NCBI GenBank assembly: GCA_947466425.1
Contig: CANIBZ010000002.1
Span: 58,840 to 122,839 of the forward strand
DNA from: Flavobacteriales bacterium
Lineage (GTDB): Bacteria; Bacteroidota; Bacteroidia; Flavobacteriales_D; Sanyastnellaceae
DNA length: 64,000 nt
Reading direction: 5' to 3'
Shown: in pieces, positions 39,016-47,980 of the stretch
How the letters are laid out: every line of letters starts with the position of its first letter
Position numbering within the stretch: the stretch's first letter is position 1
The notes under the pieces: model-generated
What the model was told of the DNA's origin: nothing
What the model saw: only the letters and a program-made list of their open reading frames with translations
Database searches by the model: none
Program-made: the position numbers and the translations under genes

Positions 39016-41400
39016 TTGAAAAAGTCCATTTTATTTTTTTTAGTCTCAATTGTATTTTTCGGTTTAGTTGCGTCGGATAATCCTGAAAAAGATAACCCGT
39101 TATTTACCTTCAATAGTCTAGCTAAGCTTGACGGGGTTGAACTAAGCCATAAGCCGGGATTATATGACAGCGCAATAACTCTCGAAATAAAAAATTCTGA
39201 TGGGCTGTACATAGAGCTTGTTAATGAAGATGGGCAATCGCACGTCCAAAATAAAATAACAATTACAAAACCGAGTGTATTGCGAATTAAGAAAAGTATC
39301 AATGATACCTCGCATTACTTTGTTGGAAGCTATATAGTAAACGTTCATCACGACATTCCGGTTGTATCCTTGGTCGTAAATGGAAGTGAATTTTTCCCTC
39401 CTGATGGAATATACGTTGGTACACTTTCGGGCGGAGAAGAAGGTGGTGTGGAGTTATCAGGTAAAGCTTGGGATAAAATACCTATCACCGGTTTTGCACA
39501 GTTTTTTTTCAACGGTGAATTGAAAGATGAGTTGGAATTGGATATAAAGACTTACGGTGGAATGACTCTAGGACATAAAGAAAAATCACTGCAGTTGTCT
39601 GCTAGAAAAGAGAAACACGGACGTGGTAAGATAAAAGTGAAGCTTTTCGAAAACTTACCTTTCCGAGAGTTTCAGCACGTTGTATTGCGAACATCTGGCA
39701 ATGATCAAAGTGGAACTAGGTTGAAGGATATGTCAATAAGCCATGTTGGAGACGACATTGATGTAAATACAAAAGCTTCTCGTGCAGCAGCAATATACGT
39801 TAATGGTACATATTGGGGTATTCACAATTTGAGGGAAAAAGTAAATGAAGATTATTTTAAAGAGCGATACAATTGGAAATCGAATGAGTTTGTTGAGCTT
39901 CAAGGAAGTGGCTCTTCCAATGTTAGATATTCAAAATTTAATGAAGATGTTAAAAGTTGGTCTCAGTCATCTGATTTTGTTCAGAAACTTTCAGACAGTT
40001 TAGATATTGAGGAGTTTTTTAATTTCCACATATTGCAAACCTTTATTAGCAATGTTGATTACAGAGGGAATATTCGTTGTTTCAAGCACAATATGGGCAA
40101 ATGGAAGTGGGTGCTATATGATACAGATTTGAGTTGCGGGATGGATTTTCTTGAGCGGAATTTTATTCAAGATAGAACTTTCCCTACCACTGAATATTGG
40201 TATAACCCGCCTTATGCGACTTCTCTTTTACATACAATTTTAGGAAATAAAGAGTTAAAGAATCAATTTGTAAAACAGTATACCTACCTAATAGCAACTA
40301 AATTATCGTCGGGAAATTTCGCTGCTAAAATCGATATAAATGCTGGAATAATTGATAGCGAGATGGATAGGCATTTTATGAGAAGGGGACAGCTATACGG
40401 GGAAACAAGAGATAAATGGAAATCAAAATTAAATACGTTGAAAGCCTACTTCAACAAACGTCCTGAATCTGCCTACAGGCATTTGAAATCAACTTTCGGA
40501 TTGAACTCAGATGCAGTGAATATAGAGCTTTCGCAAAATACGAATGCCTTGGAATCCCTTCGAATGAATAATTCAGGTGTAATTGTTTCAAATATTAAGG
40601 GAAAGTTTTTTCCTGAATTACCGGTTGACGTAAATGCAGAATCTACCAACCACTTGTATCAATTTGTGAATTGGAGTGACGGAGAATCAAATCCAAAAAG
40701 AGTAATTACTCCTTCTGAAAATTTGAAATTAACCGCAAACTATAAGCATATCGGTAAATCGGAATTGACAGGAAAATTAATGTTGAAGAAATATTACGTC
40801 AATAATAATTGGGATGAGCCATTGATTTTTACAACCTTAGAGAATGTATCGGATGAGGATATTAATCTTAATGGTTTTAAGGTCTATGAAGATGGAAGCG
40901 GAGCGTTCGTTCAACTGAATGAAAAGGAGATTAAATCGGGTGAATTGAAGGTACTCACAAACGATGTTGAATTATTTAAAAATTTAACAGGACGCTCCAA
41001 TTTAGATGTCATTCCTTTTATGACCGAACAGACATTTAAGAACGACGTAAAGTTATGCATGTTAGATGCGAATGGAGCTTGTGTTGATTCTCTTTACGCA
41101 TTAATAGACGATAAGCATTTGATTGATCATGGATCCTACATTGTCGAGAAAAAGGCAGATTCTTTGGAAATTAATCACATCAAAGTAGATGCGCTTAAAG
41201 AACTTGAATTTAAAGTAGACAGTGCTAAAATTGCAGGTGATTCTTTTCTTATTGGTTTCCGCGGTTCTATTCTTTGGGTTATTGTTGGTGTTATTCTCGT
41301 TTTAAGTGTGCTATTCTTTTTCATCTGGAAGAGGAAAAAAGCTAAAACTAAAATTCCCGCCGAAGCAGGAATTTCAAATGATATTAGTGATAAGGATTAA
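39016..41400 (+). CDS. CotH-type kinase family protein with C-terminal membrane anchor
   Basis: 794 residues starting at a TTG (39016); the product MKKSILFFLVSIVFFGLVAS is a normal signal peptide, so the rare start is credible. TATATTTG at 38986-38993 precedes it. Order: chitobiase-C-like domain (~38-90), CotH kinase domain (~110-460) with DTKASRAAAIYVNGTYWGIHN, and the metal-binding DTD in LYDTDLSCGMDF (~370); a bacterial-repeat domain (FVNWSDGESNPKR, ~550-580); a lamin-tail-like domain; and one membrane helix (~753-776) with a basic cytoplasmic end. CotH proteins are atypical protein kinases of spore coats and secreted cargo; substrate unknown. Confidence 0.85.
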   Translation: MKKSILFFLVSIVFFGLVASDNPEKDNPLFTFNSLAKLDGVELSHKPGLYDSAITLEIKNSDGLYIELVNEDGQSHVQNKITITKPSVLRIKKSINDTSHYFVGSYIVNVHHDIPVVSLVVNGSEFFPPDGIYVGTLSGGEEGGVELSGKAWDKIPITGFAQFFFNGELKDELELDIKTYGGMTLGHKEKSLQLSARKEKHGRGKIKVKLFENLPFREFQHVVLRTSGNDQSGTRLKDMSISHVGDDIDVNTKASRAAAIYVNGTYWGIHNLREKVNEDYFKERYNWKSNEFVELQGSGSSNVRYSKFNEDVKSWSQSSDFVQKLSDSLDIEEFFNFHILQTFISNVDYRGNIRCFKHNMGKWKWVLYDTDLSCGMDFLERNFIQDRTFPTTEYWYNPPYATSLLHTILGNKELKNQFVKQYTYLIATKLSSGNFAAKIDINAGIIDSEMDRHFMRRGQLYGETRDKWKSKLNTLKAYFNKRPESAYRHLKSTFGLNSDAVNIELSQNTNALESLRMNNSGVIVSNIKGKFFPELPVDVNAESTNHLYQFVNWSDGESNPKRVITPSENLKLTANYKHIGKSELTGKLMLKKYYVNNNWDEPLIFTTLENVSDEDINLNGFKVYEDGSGAFVQLNEKEIKSGELKVLTNDVELFKNLTGRSNLDVIPFMTEQTFKNDVKLCMLDANGACVDSLYALIDDKHLIDHGSYIVEKKADSLEINHIKVDALKELEFKVDSAKIAGDSFLIGFRGSILWVIVGVILVLSVLFFFIWKRKKAKTKIPAEAGISNDISDKD

Positions 41401-41403
41401 GTA

Positions 41404-42489
41404 TTATTTCTTGTAGAAGGGAAGCGATACAACTACTGCCTTCAATGATTTACCACGTACTAAAATAAATACTTCAGTTCCTAGCGCAGTCATTGCTGTT
41501 GGAACGTAACCCAATCCGATTGCTTTTTCCAAGCTTGGGCTCTGTGTTCCGCTGGTTACAACTCCCACAACGTTTCCGCTAGCATCTGCGATCTCATAAT
41601 CGTGACGAGGAATTCCTTTGTCGATCATTTCGAAAGCAACAAGCTTACGAGTTACTCCAGCTTCTTTCTGAGCCTTCAAATTTTCCGAGTTTAAAAACGG
41701 AGCACTGAACTTCGTGATCCAACCCAATCCAGCTTCAAGTGGAGAGGTAGTATCGTTAATGTCGTTTCCGTATAGGCAGAATCCCATTTCTAAACGAAGA
41801 GTATCTCTTGCACCCAAACCAATTGGCTCAATGCCTTGTGGCGCGCCTGCTGCGAAGATCTTGTCCCACATTTCGTTTGCGTTTTCATTCGGGAAATAAA
41901 TCTCGAATCCACCCGCACCGGTATATCCGGTTGTTGAAACAACTACATTTTCAACGCCAGCGAATGTTCCAATTTTAAAGGTGTAATATTCCATATCGCT
42001 CAAAGTCATGTCAGTCAATGACTGAAGCGCTTCAGCAGCTTTCGGTCCTTGAACAGCCAACAACGAAGTATCTTCAGACTTGTTCACCATGGTTGCTCCG
42101 AACTCTTTGTTCAACTCAGAAAGGTGATTCCAATCTTTGTCAATGTTCGAAGCATTCACTACCAACAAATACATTTCTTCGTTCACGCGGTAAACCAAAA
42201 GATCGTCTACAATACCGCCCGTTGCATTTGGCATGCAGCTGTACTGAACTTTTCCGTCGAACAATTTAGAAACGTCGTTTGAAGTCGCGTATTGAATAAG
42301 ATCGAATGCCTTTGGACCGCTGATCCAAAACTCGCCCATGTGACTAACGTCGAAAACCCCTACTGCGTTTCTTACGCAGTGGTGTTCTTGCATTAATCCC
42401 GCGTATTGAACAGGCATGTTGTATCCTGCGAATGGAACCATTTTCGCTCCAAGCGCAATGTGCTTTTCAGTAAGTGATGTGTTTTTCAT
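41404..42489 (-). CDS. gcvT: Aminomethyltransferase (glycine cleavage T protein)
   Basis: 361 residues, full length. Transfers the methylene group from lipoyl-H protein to tetrahydrofolate. Motifs: [82 protein letters not shown]. No gcvH or gcvP nearby. Serves one-carbon supply together with formate-THF ligase at 58377. TAATTTCG ends 8 nt before the ATG. Confidence 0.96.
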   Translation of the reverse strand: MKNTSLTEKHIALGAKMVPFAGYNMPVQYAGLMQEHHCVRNAVGVFDVSHMGEFWISGPKAFDLIQYATSNDVSKLFDGKVQYSCMPNATGGIVDDLLVYRVNEEMYLLVVNASNIDKDWNHLSELNKEFGATMVNKSEDTSLLAVQGPKAAEALQSLTDMTLSDMEYYTFKIGTFAGVENVVVSTTGYTGAGGFEIYFPNENANEMWDKIFAAGAPQGIEPIGLGARDTLRLEMGFCLYGNDINDTTSPLEAGLGWITKFSAPFLNSENLKAQKEAGVTRKLVAFEMIDKGIPRHDYEIADASGNVVGVVTSGTQSPSLEKAIGLGYVPTAMTALGTEVFILVRGKSLKAVVVSLPFYKK

Positions 42490-42502
42490 AAGTGGGCCGA
42501 AA

Positions 42503-44656
42503 TTATAAATTATCGGTGATGTAAGTGATTATTTTATTCATGAGATGTACACGGTCTTTTCCACGAACGTTATGCTCATGTCCAGGATAAACGAAAAAGT
42601 CTACGGGAACCTTCTTGTCTACACATGCCTTCAAGAAGCGCATGTTGTGTTGAAGAACCACAACGTTGTCGTCGGCACCGTGAATCATTAACAATTTTCC
42701 TTGAAGTTTATCTACGTGTTTCGTGCAGTTGTTTGCATCGAACCCTTCAGCGTTTTCTTGCGGAGTATCCATGTAGCGCTCGGTATACATAACCTCGTAC
42801 AAGCGCCAGTCAATAACTGGTCCGCCCGCAACACCTACTTTGAAAGTACCCGGAGCACGAAGCATAAGCGAGGTAGTCATGAATCCGCCGAAGCTCCATC
42901 CGTGAATCGCCATGCGCTTAGGATCTACATACGATTGCTTTTTCAACCATTCAACCCCTGCGAGTTGGTCGGCCATTTCTTGCGTTCCCAATTGACGGTG
43001 AATCACTTGTTCGAACTCCTTACCGCGATGCGCCGATCCTTGTCCGTCTACCGTGAACACCAAATACCCTTGCTCTGCCAAATAGTTCATCCACAATGAA
43101 CTTCCGCCCAAATAAGAATTTGATACGAGTTGAACATGCGGACCGTTGTATACATAAACGACAACAGGATATTTTTTTTCAGGATCGAAGTTCGATGGTT
43201 TAATCAATCGGCAATACAACGAAGTTCCGTTGTTTGCATTGATGGTGAAGATTTCAGTTGTTCCAATGTTGTAATTCTTCAACTTGTCTTCAGACTTCAA
43301 AAGAACATTAGGCATTCCCTTTCCACAAGGAGAAATAGAAACGCGATTTGGAACAGTAAGTGAGCTGAATTGATCAATGAAGAATTTTCCAGATGAAGAA
43401 ACCTTGCAAGCGTGGGTTCCAGCTTCGTTTGTAAGAGCAGTTAATTTTAATGTTGAAGTGGGAGCAGAGTAGAGTTGACGCTCCGTTGCATTCGTTCCTG
43501 TTCCTTCGAAGAAAATGGTTTTCTTATCGTCGCTTAATCCTAAAATGGAAAGTAATTCGAAATTTGCATTGGTTTGCGCGGTTAAATTTCCAGCTAAATC
43601 ATACAGGTAATAATTGTGGAAACCGTTCTTCCAAGTGTACCATAAAAATGTTGTACTAGATAAGAAGTAAGGCGCTTGATCGGGTTCAACCCAACGCGCA
43701 TCTGTTTCAGTAAAAATGGTGCGAATGAAGTCGCCATTCAAAGCGTTATATACATTGAGGTTACAAGTGGTTGTAGCGCGATTCATTTCAGTAATTAAAA
43801 TGAAATTTTCATCGGGACTCCAAGACAAGTTCGTCGCGTAGTAAGTGTCATTTAGGACTCCATTATTCAATTTCAAGAAAATTGTTTTACCCGATTTCAC
43901 ATCGTATACGCCAACACTTATTCTTTCGCTTGAATCTCCTGCCATTGGATAACGAATGTTATTCACACTTGCTGGAGTTGTATTGTAATTGATCAGAGGA
44001 TATTCCGTAACGATCGATTCGTCTTTCTGATAAAAAGCCAGTCGACTTCCTTCCTTCGACCAAAAGGTTCCTTTGGCAATACCGTATTCATTGCGTGAAA
44101 TGCTCTGTCCACTTACAATTCCTTCCGCATTGAAAGTCACTTGTTTTACTTCTGCGACATTTTTCACGAAAAGATCATTTCCCTTAGTGAAGGCTACATT
44201 TCCTTTAGAATGAAAGTCAACATTTGCGGCATCTGAATCATAGGCATTAACAAGAACAGCCATCTTGTTGTTTAATCTGAAAGTCACTTCAACTGTCATG
44301 TTTTTTACTGAAGCTGCTACAGTGGTGGTATGAAGTTCATTGGCTGAAATCCATTCCCAACGAGGCATAGTTACTGCTTTTTCAACTCCAATTTCTTCGA
44401 AGGCTTTGTTCACCTGAGCAAGAGTGAGCTCAACGGTTGGCTTCGATTTGCCTGCAGCAGCTTTGCTGTAGAGCGTGTCGTTTTTTATTTGAGAATAGCG
44501 ATCGGTTCCAGGTATCCATTGCAATTGCAATTGTTCTGGATAGAATTGTCTGAATTGACCAAGGACAGATTCGTCTAATGTTAAATTTTTCTTTTCTTGC
44601 GCTGTTGCGGTTAATCCGATGAAAAGCGCAAATGCGGCAATGAATAATCTCTTCAT
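42503..44656 (-). CDS. Dipeptidyl-peptidase IV-like S9B serine peptidase
   Basis: 717 residues, signal peptide 1-19 (ending ATAQ). N-terminal beta-propeller of the DPP4 type (~30-470) and an alpha/beta-hydrolase domain. Catalytic Ser in GWSFGG (~588), Asp in IHGADDNVV (~664) and His in YPGHEHNV (~696). Removes dipeptides after Pro or Ala from peptides in the periplasm; a DPP4-like role in protein utilisation is typical of Bacteroidota. Lies 24 bp after the acylase gene on the same strand. Confidence 0.92.
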   Translation of the reverse strand: MKRLFIAAFALFIGLTATAQEKKNLTLDESVLGQFRQFYPEQLQLQWIPGTDRYSQIKNDTLYSKAAAGKSKPTVELTLAQVNKAFEEIGVEKAVTMPRWEWISANELHTTTVAASVKNMTVEVTFRLNNKMAVLVNAYDSDAANVDFHSKGNVAFTKGNDLFVKNVAEVKQVTFNAEGIVSGQSISRNEYGIAKGTFWSKEGSRLAFYQKDESIVTEYPLINYNTTPASVNNIRYPMAGDSSERISVGVYDVKSGKTIFLKLNNGVLNDTYYATNLSWSPDENFILITEMNRATTTCNLNVYNALNGDFIRTIFTETDARWVEPDQAPYFLSSTTFLWYTWKNGFHNYYLYDLAGNLTAQTNANFELLSILGLSDDKKTIFFEGTGTNATERQLYSAPTSTLKLTALTNEAGTHACKVSSSGKFFIDQFSSLTVPNRVSISPCGKGMPNVLLKSEDKLKNYNIGTTEIFTINANNGTSLYCRLIKPSNFDPEKKYPVVVYVYNGPHVQLVSNSYLGGSSLWMNYLAEQGYLVFTVDGQGSAHRGKEFEQVIHRQLGTQEMADQLAGVEWLKKQSYVDPKRMAIHGWSFGGFMTTSLMLRAPGTFKVGVAGGPVIDWRLYEVMYTERYMDTPQENAEGFDANNCTKHVDKLQGKLLMIHGADDNVVVLQHNMRFLKACVDKKVPVDFFVYPGHEHNVRGKDRVHLMNKIITYITDNL

Positions 44657-44680
44657 TTTATATGCTATTTATTGAGGTGT

Positions 44681-47056
44681 CTAAGATAAGCGCAACTTCG
44701 GGAAAGTCTTAATTTTCTCCCAATCGTTCCACTCGTGTCTGAATTGTCTGGTTCGATAAAGCTCTGCTTGATCGAGGTAGTGCTTGCTTAACGGATGTCC
44801 GCTTTGTCCGGCTGGATTGATATTCCAACTTTCGTTATTTGCGAAGTCGTGAATAATGCGCATTTGCGAACCGAAGTGCACATGGTAGGTTCCTGTGCTG
44901 TCGAGTTTGAATCCGGTTTGATGAATGGTTTCGTTTCCACCATAAACCGGAAGTTCTTCGCGGTTTAGGAAGGGTTTGAAAAGAGCGATTACGCCTAATG
45001 GATGTTTCAATTCCAATTTGCAAACGTTTTTCCAAGCCCATTTTTCAACCACGCCTTCTTCCTTCAATAATTTCTGAGCTGCTGTTTCGAAGGCGAGAAG
45101 CAAGATGTCTTCGCGTGTTTCAATTTGCTTGGTGTTCACATTGTCCCACCATACTGCGTTTTGATTTTGGAATAGACTCAATTGTGTTCGTTGCATTTGA
45201 TGTGTGTCTAAAAACAAATTGAAAATATCTTTTCCCATTTCGTCTTCGCAAGCGAACTTCAAATAGTAATACAGGAATCTGTTGAAGAGCACAGGGCCTG
45301 CGGCTTCGGGCTCATAGGCTCCGTCCCAAAGGAATGCCGGTGCAACATCATTGTAGTATTTGCTTTTCTTGGCAATGGGTTCTAATTCTTTCAGTATTTC
45401 CGCATCTACTGTTGAAGTAACATCGTTCATTACCGTCTTCATTTTTTCTGCTGTCCATTTGTCGCTTGCTTCTAATAAGTTACAAATGCGATCTGCTCGA
45501 TATTGCGGTTTGTAATAACCAGGATAGTAAGAACCATCTGCCATGGCTCCTGGCCAATCGTTCGCGCTGTAGATGTAACCCCACGAAGGATTTACACAGC
45601 GCGGATTTTCTTTGAAGGAATAATATCCGTTCCATTCGTTTGTGGTGTCGCGAGCATTGAGGATGACCCAAGAATTGCAAGAGGGGTTTCGTTTTGCTAA
45701 ATGTGCACAGGCCCACCAGGCGATATTCCCGTCACTGTCGGCATAATTCACGCTCAGTCCAGGCCCGTGAATTTGTGGAAGCGCAGCTTCGAACTCCTTC
45801 ATGTTTTTAGCCAAATTCATTTCACGAAATGCTTCGAAAGATTTGTTTTCCACTTTGGTGTACACCCAAGAAATAGAAATAGGCGTAGAGCTATTCATTC
45901 CGAAAAATGCTTCGTTCACAACGGGTCCATGCGGAGTTATTGGAACATTGAGTACGAGACTTTCTTTCCCTTTAATTTTTATTTCTTCTTTCCGGAAAGT
46001 AAGAGGAACATATTGTCCTTTGTACCAAACTTCGTTCGCGTTGTTCGGATTTCTTTTTTCAGCATAGAAATCCATTTCGTCGTGTTCAAGCATGGTAACG
46101 CCCCAAGCATGATTGGGAGTTCTTCCAACAAGCGCGTATGGAATTCCAGCAAGGAAGTGTCCGGTTATTTCGAAATCCGGACATTTAACGTGCGCTTCAA
46201 ACCACGTTTGAGGAATGGCGTATCCGATATGAGTATCGTTGCAGAAAATGGGTTTTCCTGTTGCCGATTTGCTTCCTGCAACAGCCCACGAGTTTGATCC
46301 ATCGAAGGGTGCAACAGGTAAGGCCTGCTCAGCTTCAAGAAACAAATTGTTCAACGCTGTTAAGCTTGAATCTAGACTTCGATTATCGAATTGTTTTATT
46401 TCAGATTCCGATTCATTGTGATTCATGCCAAGGTCATAGAGGTATTGCTTCCCATGTGTTAAAGCCACGTGCGTCATTACAGGCTCTGTTTTATTCGCCA
46501 TTTGAAACGAGAAACTCATTGCCGCGCTGATGCTGAACATGTCTTCAATGGAAAGTTTTCTTTTCGGAATTCCCATCAGGGCAAATTCAGGAGGGGTAGG
46601 TCCGTTTTGAATGAATTGATTTACACCGTCCATGTATGCGTTCAATTCTTTCGACATTTCATCGTTGACGTGATTCTTTTGAAAATTCGCTGCGGAAGTT
46701 TTCGCGTATTCTGAAACGCCGAGTGTTCTAAAAATGCGATCGACTTTCACCATGTCTTCGCCAATGATTTCGGAGAGAGTCCCGCTTCCTGCTCTGCGCA
46801 ATAATTCCAATTGAAACAATCTTTCCTGAGCGTGCAGATAGCCGAGTGCACGATACGCGTCTTCCGAATTTTTCGCATCGATATGCGGAATTCCGTATTC
46901 ATCGAAATATGCATCAACCGGCTCGTGCAATCCAGCCAATTTCATTTCACCAGAGTACACAGGCAAGCTGCTCTTCAACCAAAAATATGCTGCTCCTAGG
47001 CATAAGAGGACAAGTGTTGTAAGCGCAATGACGCTGCGGATTAGAAGTTTTTTCAT
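44681..47056 (-). CDS. Penicillin acylase family (Ntn hydrolase) protein
   Basis: 791 residues with an N-terminal signal or anchor helix (5-26). The precursor has the family order: alpha part with GIPHIDAKNSEDAYRALGYLHAQERLFQLELLRR, then the self-cleavage site G|SNSWAVAGSKSATGKP, whose Ser becomes the nucleophile of the beta chain, then AWGVTMLEHDEMDFY, and a conserved Asn region near NPAGQSGHPLSKHYLDQAELY. Substrates may be acylated amino acids or acyl-homoserine lactones; not decidable. Probably co-transcribed with the S9 peptidase gene. Confidence 0.92.
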   Translation of the reverse strand: MKKLLIRSVIALTTLVLLCLGAAYFWLKSSLPVYSGEMKLAGLHEPVDAYFDEYGIPHIDAKNSEDAYRALGYLHAQERLFQLELLRRAGSGTLSEIIGEDMVKVDRIFRTLGVSEYAKTSAANFQKNHVNDEMSKELNAYMDGVNQFIQNGPTPPEFALMGIPKRKLSIEDMFSISAAMSFSFQMANKTEPVMTHVALTHGKQYLYDLGMNHNESESEIKQFDNRSLDSSLTALNNLFLEAEQALPVAPFDGSNSWAVAGSKSATGKPIFCNDTHIGYAIPQTWFEAHVKCPDFEITGHFLAGIPYALVGRTPNHAWGVTMLEHDEMDFYAEKRNPNNANEVWYKGQYVPLTFRKEEIKIKGKESLVLNVPITPHGPVVNEAFFGMNSSTPISISWVYTKVENKSFEAFREMNLAKNMKEFEAALPQIHGPGLSVNYADSDGNIAWWACAHLAKRNPSCNSWVILNARDTTNEWNGYYSFKENPRCVNPSWGYIYSANDWPGAMADGSYYPGYYKPQYRADRICNLLEASDKWTAEKMKTVMNDVTSTVDAEILKELEPIAKKSKYYNDVAPAFLWDGAYEPEAAGPVLFNRFLYYYLKFACEDEMGKDIFNLFLDTHQMQRTQLSLFQNQNAVWWDNVNTKQIETREDILLLAFETAAQKLLKEEGVVEKWAWKNVCKLELKHPLGVIALFKPFLNREELPVYGGNETIHQTGFKLDSTGTYHVHFGSQMRIIHDFANNESWNINPAGQSGHPLSKHYLDQAELYRTRQFRHEWNDWEKIKTFPKLRLS

Positions 47057-47185
47057 ACTCGATAAAGGTAATGATTTATGTGTTTTGAAGGAATAGGCTT
47101 TTGTAACGGCATGTCGATTTACAATCTAGCTTCAATTTTTATTTGAAAAACCATGTATGCAATTAGATACTTTATTACTTTTGTT
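47057..47185. other. Short intergenic region with start-proximal promoter
   Basis: About 130 bp between divergent genes. The only clear signal is TACTTTTG at 47176-47183, ending 2 nt before the ATG of the DUF4160 gene. Confidence 0.4.
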
Positions 47186-47434
47186 ATGACACCAATTATT
47201 TCTTCTTTTTATGGAATTAAAATATCCATTTATACCAAAGAACATTTGCCTCCGCATTGTCATTGCGAATATGCTGAGTACAAACTAGTGATAAATTTGG
47301 ATACTCTTCAAATAATAGAAGGAAGGGTTCCGCCAAGAATATTTAAAAGAATAATAAAATGGTTGTTGATTGAAGAGATTAGAACCTCGCTTTTGGAAAA
47401 ATTTTACGAAAAAAATCCACACTTGAAATTATGA
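47186..47434 (+). CDS. DUF4160 protein, probable toxin-like partner of a two-gene module
   Basis: 82 residues from ATG 47186. The family signature is complete: PIISSFYGIKISIYTKEHLPP followed by HCHCEYAEYK. DUF4160 genes are very often paired with DUF2442 genes, and the pair is widely predicted to be a toxin-antitoxin module; activity is unknown. The start is fixed by the conserved PxISxFYGI; an upstream in-frame ATG at 47153 adds 11 residues. TACTTTTG ends 2 nt before the ATG. Stop overlaps the next start by 4 bp (ATGA). Confidence 0.82.
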   Translation: MTPIISSFYGIKISIYTKEHLPPHCHCEYAEYKLVINLDTLQIIEGRVPPRIFKRIIKWLLIEEIRTSLLEKFYEKNPHLKL

Positions 47435-47979
47435 ATATCACATTAGTCGAAAAATATAATCCGAGAATATTACCGAGTATTCTTAGAATAAATGAAGTTA
47501 TTGAAAAGAAGTTAATGATTTCCGTATTGTTTTCTACTGGAGAAAACATGTGGTTAGACTTCAACGATATTTTCAACAATGTTTGGAAGAGCACCGCTAA
47601 AGATTTCGAATACCCCTTAAAAGATTCTAAAGAATTCAAAAAGGTAATTTTGGAAGAGGGAACATTAACATGGAAAAATATTCAAGTTCCTTGGACCAAT
47701 TTAAAAGGTGAAAAAGAAATTGACCCCTTCGCGGTAGGACCTGACACGCTTTATGAATTAAGTTATCCCGATGATAACCGAAACATTAATATTGGTGAAA
47801 TGCTTCGTTTGTGGAGAACATCGGCAGAACTTACTCAGGCTGAAGTGGCAAGACGTTCGGGTACTTCAAGAAGTTATATTACTAAGATTGAAGCAGGAAG
47901 GCAAGACATTGAATTGGGAACACTCTCTCGAATCGTGCAAGCAACTTTCGGGAAAAGTTTGAATATTACGTTGAAGTAG
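47431..47979 (+). CDS. DUF2442-XRE fusion, probable antitoxin/regulator
   Basis: 182 residues. Residues ~25-95 carry a DUF2442-like domain (LMISVLFSTGENMWLDFND, TLTWKNIQVPW...DTLYELS); residues ~120-182 are a Cro/C1 helix-turn-helix (LRLWRTSAELTQAEVARRSG, TSRSYITKIEAGRQD). The fusion joins the usual DUF2442 partner and a DNA-binding autoregulator in one chain, as expected of an antitoxin. Translationally coupled to the DUF4160 gene. Confidence 0.8.
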   Translation: MNITLVEKYNPRILPSILRINEVIEKKLMISVLFSTGENMWLDFNDIFNNVWKSTAKDFEYPLKDSKEFKKVILEEGTLTWKNIQVPWTNLKGEKEIDPFAVGPDTLYELSYPDDNRNINIGEMLRLWRTSAELTQAEVARRSGTSRSYITKIEAGRQDIELGTLSRIVQATFGKSLNITLK

Positions 47980-47980
47980 A

